Part shown: piece after piece, positions 58,501 through 64,000 of the stretch
Layout of the letters: every line of letters begins with the position of its first letter
Numbering within the stretch: the first letter of the stretch is position 1
From: Leptospira kobayashii
GTDB taxonomy: Bacteria > Spirochaetota > Leptospiria > Leptospirales > Leptospiraceae
DNA: 64,000 bases
Reading direction: 5' to 3'
Assembly (NCBI RefSeq): GCF_003114835.2
Contig: NZ_AP025028.1
Span: 2,322,001 to 2,386,000 of the forward strand
Program-made: the position numbers and the translations under genes
The notes under the pieces: generated by a model
The model's database searches: none
The model's input: only the letters and a program-made list of their open reading frames with translations
Told to the model about the DNA's origin: nothing

Positions 58501-60096
58501 CTAATCCAATATTTCATAAACGTACCAGACTTTATTATTTTCAATTAAACGATATTTAAAATTCGGATTTTCCAAAACAAAAGTTCCAATTATATAAATC
58601 TTTCCTTTGTAACTTTTTCTCACTTCTTCCAGAGATTGCATGTTTTTATAATCCCAATCGGCAAATCCTCTATCCCCGCCCCAAAAAAGATATTTCATTC
58701 CGAAAACTTTTTTCAAATGAGGGGTGAAAACACCGTTAGCGTACTTGGTATAATGATTTCCGAAAGCAAAAGAGGATTCGTAATTATAACCTTGGTAGAC
58801 ATTATAGATTCTGGAATTTTTTTCCAAATTTTCCTGAATCGATTGCATTTTCCGCCAATCGGCATAAAGATCGGTTCGCTCCTCAAGCAAAGCTCTGTAA
58901 TCAAAAATCCTAGCAGCTAACAAAAGCAAGATCAATCCAGCTACAGCATATCTGATTTGCATCCAAGAAGCAGTCTTTTCCAAAGCAGCCAGATTGATGA
59001 CGATTAAAATGGCATTTAAATGGAATGCAGGAATAAAGTATCTGCCTCCCGCATAATGTTTAAGAGCTTGGACCATAAAACAGCCGATACATATTAAGAC
59101 TGCTCCAGAAAACATAAGATAATCCCTATCTTTACGGGATTTTCCGTTTTTGAAATAAGATAGGAATGCTTTTACAAAAAAAGCAGAATTGAATGCAAAG
59201 ATAGCGAAAAAGAATTTTTCGTCCCGAACGAAACGGATGAAGTTTTTCAACATCATTGAAAAATCGAAAACTCTATTTTCCCCGCTTCCATAAACCGCAG
59301 TATGAGTGAAAATCGCGGAGAACCATTCATACATCACTTGTAGCTTATCAAGAACAGGGGAAATGGAGATAAAGAAAACCGCAATCATAATGGCGAGAAT
59401 CGTAAAATAATCCCTGTAGTATTTATAAGAAATCAAAAATACGAGGATGATGACAGGCAGAAAAAGAATTTTGATAGCTAATGCAAAACCCGTAAAACCC
59501 GCAAAAAGCAAAATCAAAACAAACCGATCTTTTTCTTTTCGCAAGAAAATCAGGTAGAGTAAAAAAGAAATGATCGTCGATGCGATAATGACAAAATACT
59601 CGCTCGTCATCCTTGGTAAAAAAACAATATATACGGAAGATTGAAGATTTACGATCTGATAGAAAACAGCAAGTAGCAAGTTATTTGTTTTGCGATAAAT
59701 ATAAATTCCGAATCCGGAAAGTAGCAGAGAAAAACAAGTTACTATAAATATATTGATAAAATGCAAATATTGATCCGAGTTTCGGATTAAATCCTCTACG
59801 ACGTTTCGATCGGGAAAGAAGGTCGAGACGAGAAAGTATTTAAGTTGAATCAAATAACTGATTATAACAATTGTAGGAGTACCCGGATGGTCAATATATC
59901 CGATTTGTTCATATAACGCATAACTGAGCCCGTTCAACAAATATATGTATTCCGGATCGTAATTCAATACATGAAATATGGCAAACTCGGGCAGCGTTTT
60001 CGTATATAGAAGCATGCCCAATAACAAAAACGGCAGAGCGAGTAAAGCCATGTAAAAACGCCCGTTAGTCAACGGGCCGAGATTTTTCAAAAACAT
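58501..60096 (-). CDS. Polytopic GT-C-like glycosyltransferase
   Basis: This 531-residue membrane protein has about ten hydrophobic segments and a first external loop with HVLNYDPEYIYLLNGLSY and GYIDHPGTPTIV, an acidic loop of the PMT-like kind. A soluble C-terminal tail follows (about 430-531). I start at ATG 60096, one base after the stop of the preceding GT2 gene; the frame extends to 60192 but adds only basic, unrelated residues overlapping it. The GT2 upstream is its likely donor-synthase partner. Confidence 0.7.
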   Translation of the reverse strand: MFLKNLGPLTNGRFYMALLALPFLLLGMLLYTKTLPEFAIFHVLNYDPEYIYLLNGLSYALYEQIGYIDHPGTPTIVIISYLIQLKYFLVSTFFPDRNVVEDLIRNSDQYLHFINIFIVTCFSLLLSGFGIYIYRKTNNLLLAVFYQIVNLQSSVYIVFLPRMTSEYFVIIASTIISFLLYLIFLRKEKDRFVLILLFAGFTGFALAIKILFLPVIILVFLISYKYYRDYFTILAIMIAVFFISISPVLDKLQVMYEWFSAIFTHTAVYGSGENRVFDFSMMLKNFIRFVRDEKFFFAIFAFNSAFFVKAFLSYFKNGKSRKDRDYLMFSGAVLICIGCFMVQALKHYAGGRYFIPAFHLNAILIVINLAALEKTASWMQIRYAVAGLILLLLAARIFDYRALLEERTDLYADWRKMQSIQENLEKNSRIYNVYQGYNYESSFAFGNHYTKYANGVFTPHLKKVFGMKYLFWGGDRGFADWDYKNMQSLEEVRKSYKGKIYIIGTFVLENPNFKYRLIENNKVWYVYEILD

Positions 60097-60097
60097 A

Positions 60098-60853
60098 TCA
60101 ACCGTTCCAGAATGTCCTGAATAGGCTTTTTTTCTTAATGTCCTCTTCCGCTCGATCCAACGGAAGCCATTTCTTACCGATCCAAATCTCATAAAAGAAT
60201 ATTTTCAAAAACGCAACCCCTGTTCCCAAACTAGGTGATCCGAAACCATTGTCGATTCGACAACTTTCGTAAGTAGGGAATTCCGCAATCTTGAGTTTCT
60301 TCTTAAATGCACGAATGGACCCTTGAAATTCGATCGTATAACCTGGTCCGTCTAAAGCGATTTCATTCCACGTTTTTTTGGTAATGGCCCGGAATCCGTT
60401 GATCGTATCCGTAACATATTTGCTACGATTCCAAATGATATTTGCAAGTATCGTAAAAGCGTTGTTTACCCATTTTCGCCATTTGAAGAATTGTTCGTCT
60501 TCCTCATTATGCGCATCTTTTGTCATTCTGGTTGCAATGACTATATCGTTACCAGCTTCCAACAAGGGTTTGAATTTAGGAATATCATTCGGATCTTCGT
60601 TTCCGTCCGGGCTAAATAGTATCAATGCATCTCCTTTGGCCTTTTTAAAAGCCACACGAAATGCTTCGCCCCTGCCCTTGATCTCCTGAAAATGAACGGG
60701 AATTTTTTTCTCTTTTAAAAATTCAACGGTACCGTCGGTAGAGCCTCCGTCGACTGCAATGATTTCATCTACCGACTTTAAAGGGATCTTGCTAAAGATC
60801 TCCTTAAGCCCCACGATTTCGTTTAAAGTTAAAATGACTAAAGTGATTTTCAT
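60098..60853 (-). CDS. GT2 family glycosyltransferase (DPM1-like)
   Basis: This 251-residue enzyme opens ITLVILTLNEIVGLKEIF, with VDGGSTDGT, the acidic FSPDGNEDP motif and ATRMTKDAHNEED, followed by a hydrophobic stretch (NNAFTILANIIW) and TDTINGFRAI. It resembles polyprenyl-phosphate sugar synthases. Its ATG shares one base with the TAA of the Fcl-like gene (TAATG), and it ends one base before the membrane GT-C-like gene, so the three are coupled. Confidence 0.85.
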   Translation of the reverse strand: MKITLVILTLNEIVGLKEIFSKIPLKSVDEIIAVDGGSTDGTVEFLKEKKIPVHFQEIKGRGEAFRVAFKKAKGDALILFSPDGNEDPNDIPKFKPLLEAGNDIVIATRMTKDAHNEEDEQFFKWRKWVNNAFTILANIIWNRSKYVTDTINGFRAITKKTWNEIALDGPGYTIEFQGSIRAFKKKLKIAEFPTYESCRIDNGFGSPSLGTGVAFLKIFFYEIWIGKKWLPLDRAEEDIKKKSLFRTFWNG

Positions 60854-61791
60854 TATTTCGTTTCCATTTTAGTTTTATAATCCCGTATAACATCTCTAAT
60901 CCCATCTTCCAAAGTAACGGATTGTTTAAAACCCAATTTCGTAAGTTTACCAACATCCATACACTTTCGAGGCATCCCGTCAGGCTTCGAATGATCCCAG
61001 ACGATCTTGCCTTGGTACCCTGTCATGTTTGCAATGAGTTCGGCCAATCCTTTGATCGAGATATCTTCGCCGGCACCTACATTGATAAACCCATCCTCTT
61101 TCCAATGTTCCAATAAAAATAGGACTGAGCGAACCAAATCGGAAACATGGAAGAATTCTCTTTTTGCCGATCCCGTTCCCCAAATAACAACCTCGGAAAG
61201 ATTGTCTCTTGTTGCATCCGTAAATTTTTTAACAAGCGCACTCAATACATGCGAATGTTCCGGGTGAAAGCTGTCACCGGGACCATATAGATTGCTCGGC
61301 ATAATACTCAGACCGTTCAGATTGTACTGTTTTTTGTAATACTCCATCATTTTCAAACCGGAAATTTTCGCCAAAGCGTAACCTTCGTTTGTTGGCTCTA
61401 ATGGTCCGGTCAGCAGATATTCTTCCTTCATGGGTTGCGGGCATTCACGAGGATAAATACAGGAGCTTCCGAAAAATATCACTTTTTTGGCATCAAAAAG
61501 ATGGGAATTGTGAATCAAATTGCTCTCAATCATCAAATTATCGTAAATGAAATCGGCGGGTTTTTCCATATTCGCCTTGATTCCACCCACTCTGGCAGCG
61601 ATGATAAAAACAACGTCGGGCCTTTCCTTCTCAAAAAACTCACCGACCGCAACCGAGTTTCTTAAATCCAACTCGTTTCTATCCTTGATGATAATCTCGG
61701 AATAACCCTCTTTCTTAAAATGGTCCAAGAAGGCAGAACCTACCATTCCTTTATGTCCGGAAATAAATATCTTATCTTTTTTTTGAATCAA
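60853..61791 (-). CDS. GDP-L-fucose synthase / GDP-colitose synthase family (Fcl/ColC/WcaG)
   Basis: This 312-residue extended SDR enzyme has ISGHKGMVGSAF at the NADP site, FGSSCIYPRECPQPMKEEYL, TNEGYALAKISG (catalytic Tyr, Lys) and HPEHSHVLSALVKKF (His). These are the marks of the dual epimerase-reductase that acts on GDP-4-keto-6-deoxymannose (giving fucose) or on its 3-deoxy product (giving colitose). The ColD-like gene 2.4 kb downstream favours colitose or a related sugar, but sequence alone does not separate Fcl from ColC. It overlaps the Nudix gene by 20 bases. Confidence 0.87.
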   Translation of the reverse strand: MIQKKDKIFISGHKGMVGSAFLDHFKKEGYSEIIIKDRNELDLRNSVAVGEFFEKERPDVVFIIAARVGGIKANMEKPADFIYDNLMIESNLIHNSHLFDAKKVIFFGSSCIYPRECPQPMKEEYLLTGPLEPTNEGYALAKISGLKMMEYYKKQYNLNGLSIMPSNLYGPGDSFHPEHSHVLSALVKKFTDATRDNLSEVVIWGTGSAKREFFHVSDLVRSVLFLLEHWKEDGFINVGAGEDISIKGLAELIANMTGYQGKIVWDHSKPDGMPRKCMDVGKLTKLGFKQSVTLEDGIRDVIRDYKTKMETK

Positions 61792-62320
61792 CTGTCAGCC
61801 CCTTAGGATTATTCTTTAAAAAAATTACGAACATCTGTAATGCGCTAATGGTAGGCCCGGAAACGATCTTACCGCTCATTATCTTCTTTTCAATCTCTTC
61901 CCATTCGAAAAACTTAAAATCCGAAATCTTTTCCGATTCGGGATAAGAAAAACCATGACCTGCTTCAACAGGCTCCAACACACAAATGATATGATGTAGG
62001 AAATCCATTTTGCCGGGAGATTCATAAAAGGAACCGATATTAACCGCAACATCGGATGAGAAACCGGTTTCTTCCTTTAACTCCCGAATGGCAGCTTCTT
62101 CCGGAATTTCACCCTCCTCGATTCCGCCTCCGGGGAACTCCCAGCTTGTCTTTTCAATGGCAGGTCTCGTACATCGGATCAAACCCAATTTAAACAGTTC
62201 ATTTTCCCGTATAACGGGAATGATAACGACGGCTGGTTCGACCGATACAAACCATCCGAATTTTTTCTTATTGATGACTTTAAAGAATTTAAAATCAAAA
62301 AGGGAATCTGAGTCTTTCAT
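61772..62320 (-). CDS. Nudix hydrolase
   Basis: The 182-residue protein has a complete Nudix box at residues 65-87 (Gly65, Glu71, then RELKEETGF). Its flanks resemble ADP-ribose or nucleotide-sugar pyrophosphatases (ISDFKFFEWEEIEKKI near the C-terminus). It would cleave a nucleoside diphosphate linked to another group, possibly removing a stalled nucleotide sugar of this pathway. It overlaps the genes on both sides (26 bases with the membrane gene, 20 with the Fcl-like gene), an unusually tight packing. Confidence 0.85.
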   Translation of the reverse strand: MKDSDSLFDFKFFKVINKKKFGWFVSVEPAVVIIPVIRENELFKLGLIRCTRPAIEKTSWEFPGGGIEEGEIPEEAAIRELKEETGFSSDVAVNIGSFYESPGKMDFLHHIICVLEPVEAGHGFSYPESEKISDFKFFEWEEIEKKIMSGKIVSGPTISALQMFVIFLKNNPKGLTVDSKKR

Positions 62321-63731
62321 TCTTCTTCAATAACGAATACATATAAAATAGAAAAATAAAACTATTCGATATAACAATTAAGCTGACCGGGAAAAAATAC
62401 CTTGCGGAAGACAAAAGGAGAACTAAGTTCACGGAAGCCCAAAATAAAGGAACGAAGGAGACGGATAATAAGAACGGATTTTTTTTCCAAAGCCCCAACA
62501 AAAAAACCAAAACCGTAAAAAACCATCCCATCCTCAATAGAATCCGATAAAGATCTACACTATGAGTCAGAACTCTTTGCACTCTGTTGACACCACCGGA
62601 AAATGAATATCTTTCCTGAACATAATCGTATAACACCCGATCGTCGCGAATATCGGAAATCAGGTTTTTATGAGAATGAAATAACATCAAGCCGAAGTTT
62701 ACGGTCTCATTATAAGGATGATCGAACTCAAGCATAAGTTTTATATTATTTAAAAGCCCGTGAAAGTAAGCGCTCGGATTTGCCCGAACCACAGATACAA
62801 AATCGAGTCCCGGATTCGGTGTAATGATAAATAACTGATCCAAAATGCCGTAAAAATTCGGATCACCGATGATTCCCTGAATTTCCAACTTACCCGTTTT
62901 CGAAAACCGATTCAAAGCTTCTTCATATTCGGTCTTCTTTTTGCCCAACATTTCCGAATCTTTCGGAAAGACTCCCTGAATCAGAAGTCCGGCGAGTAAA
63001 AACCCCCGTTTTGCGGCGTCATTTTTACCCGAAGCTTTTTTCGCCCATGGGGACGCAATGATGATAGGAATCAAAACAACAATTAAGTTAACAAAGATAA
63101 GTTGAGTTATTTTTTTAAGCAATTTTTCATTCGTTCTGATCCAAAATACATAAGACAAAAAAAGTCCGGCAGGTAACACAAATACGAGTAAGTTGGGTTT
63201 GATATAATAGAGTATCCCTACGTATATCCCCATTAACAACGAGTGATAAAATATATTTTTTATCTTAAGATTTAATAATACCAAAAACAGGCAAAAGGAA
63301 AAACATAACAACGTCTCCATCAGAAGAGAATGTTCGAACGCGATTAAAACCGGATTCAAACTGAGAACGAAAACAATCACAGCTCCTACCCCTGCTCCGG
63401 ATTTTTCTTTTACAAGATAACCTAAACTTAACGCGGAAAAAAGACCCAATAGAGTCAAAAAGGATATATGTGTAAAAGCGTTAAATCCTACCACAGATCC
63501 GTAAAGTCGAAGCATCAGAGGAAAAAGAGGAGTTCGTAGATAATTCCAATCCACATACATCTTATCCGTAAAAAAAAGATTCGCCAGGCGGATATAATCA
63601 AAGCCGTCGGGAGAAATATACAAAGGCAAGGAAATCAAATATATAAAATGAATCATAACACAGAAAACAACCGAATATTTAAACCATTTCCTGGAGTTGC
63701 CAAACATATGTTTCAAACTGTTAAAACTCAT
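62295..63731 (-). CDS. Polytopic GT-C-like glycosyltransferase
   Basis: This 478-residue membrane protein has about ten hydrophobic segments. The first external loop contains LYISPDGFDYIRLANLFFTD, with acidic residues placed as in ArnT/PMT enzymes, then TPLFPLMLRLYG. A hydrophilic external loop lies at about 230-310. It is preceded by the tail of a GtrB-like GT2 gene ten bases upstream, its likely donor-synthase partner, and overlaps the Nudix gene by 26 bases. Sugar and acceptor are unknown. Confidence 0.72.
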   Translation of the reverse strand: MSFNSLKHMFGNSRKWFKYSVVFCVMIHFIYLISLPLYISPDGFDYIRLANLFFTDKMYVDWNYLRTPLFPLMLRLYGSVVGFNAFTHISFLTLLGLFSALSLGYLVKEKSGAGVGAVIVFVLSLNPVLIAFEHSLLMETLLCFSFCLFLVLLNLKIKNIFYHSLLMGIYVGILYYIKPNLLVFVLPAGLFLSYVFWIRTNEKLLKKITQLIFVNLIVVLIPIIIASPWAKKASGKNDAAKRGFLLAGLLIQGVFPKDSEMLGKKKTEYEEALNRFSKTGKLEIQGIIGDPNFYGILDQLFIITPNPGLDFVSVVRANPSAYFHGLLNNIKLMLEFDHPYNETVNFGLMLFHSHKNLISDIRDDRVLYDYVQERYSFSGGVNRVQRVLTHSVDLYRILLRMGWFFTVLVFLLGLWKKNPFLLSVSFVPLFWASVNLVLLLSSARYFFPVSLIVISNSFIFLFYMYSLLKKNERLRFPF

Positions 63732-63740
63732 TTTTTCGCC

Positions 63741-64000
63741 TTACTTTCGTTCACTAGGTTTTTTATCTTTATAATTCAAGAGATACAATTCAAAATCAAA
63801 CTTATGAAATCTGGAACTGGTATCTAAAATCAAACCGATTGAGAGTGAGATCAAGGATGTAATCATAAGTCCGGTGGAAAGGATCGCAAGCGGAACATGA
63901 TAGATGTATTTTTCACGGTAATAATCCTCGAATACGGGATAAGCGGACAATAAACCGGAAAAGAACAATAATGCGGAAAGATAGCCGAAAAAATGGAAAG
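63741..64000 (-). CDS. GT2 glycosyltransferase, C-terminal membrane part only (runs off right edge)
   Basis: The open frame continues to the window edge and shows HFFGYLSALLFFSGLLSAYP, a second hydrophobic helix (HVPLAILSTGLMITSLISLS) and a short cytoplasmic tail ending KKPSERK. This two-helix ending is the usual C-terminus of DPM1-like GT2 enzymes of Leptospira-type and other polysaccharide loci. The catalytic domain lies outside the window, so the assignment rests on the membrane pattern and on the neighbouring GT-C-like gene. Confidence 0.65.
   Translation of the reverse strand, partial: FHFFGYLSALLFFSGLLSAYPVFEDYYREKYIYHVPLAILSTGLMITSLISLSIGLILDTSSRFHKFDFELYLLNYKDKKPSERK

Overview
The window looks like a chromosome segment of a spirochaete of the genus Leptospira, probably from the saprophytic side of the genus. 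This is inferred from the proteins as I recognise them, the moderate AT richness, the class III cyclase tied to a chemosensory operon, and the spirochaete-type Asn in the RpoB rifampicin region. No rRNA, insertion sequence, transposase, prophage or CRISPR array was seen.

Region 1 (1-9635, minus strand) is the transcription/translation core in classical order: tRNA-Thr, tRNA-Trp, secE, nusG, rplK, rplA, rplJ, rplL, rpoB and the 5' two thirds of rpoC, which runs off the left edge. A strong hairpin followed by a T-rich tract sits between rplL and rpoB. Region 2 (9770-11972, plus strand) holds a stand-alone GHKL-type ATPase, a FabG-like short-chain dehydrogenase and a small ArsR-type regulator. 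The gap at 10466-10739 contains a 14-base direct repeat and strong hairpins.

Region 3 (11978-23677, minus strand) is a compact chemosensory operon: a UbiD-family decarboxylase, cheR with a TPR-like tail, a double-CheW adaptor, a transmembrane chemoreceptor, a hybrid CheA-REC kinase, cheB, a REC-linked adenylate cyclase with all catalytic residues, and hldD. Overlapping stops and starts suggest that the cyclase is an output of the array. Region 4 (23738-34928) is a mosaic on alternating strands: an App1-type phosphatase, three large membrane glycosyltransferases each paired with a DPM1/GtrB-like GT2 enzyme, a 2-hydroxyacid dehydrogenase and one orphan GT2.

Region 5 (34977-64000, all minus strand) is a surface-polysaccharide (O-antigen type) locus that continues past the right edge. 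It carries nucleotide-sugar enzymes, at least seven GT2 proteins, a GT9 heptosyltransferase-like protein and several polytopic GT-C-like proteins. The most notable part is 45619-53885, where rfbF, rfbG, rfbH, a split transketolase pair, an NAD-dependent reductase/epimerase, a GtrB-like GT2 and two small membrane proteins with winged-helix-like tails follow one another with almost no gaps. I infer that it makes a CDP-linked 3,6-dideoxyhexose carrying a two-carbon branch added by the transketolase. The RfbH here also has an unusual N-terminal extension of about 95 residues. A second 3-deoxygenation route, a ColD-like enzyme with His188 plus an Fcl/ColC-like enzyme, lies at 57260-61791 and suggests colitose or a relative. 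No wzx/wzy flippase-polymerase pair and no ABC exporter is visible in this window.
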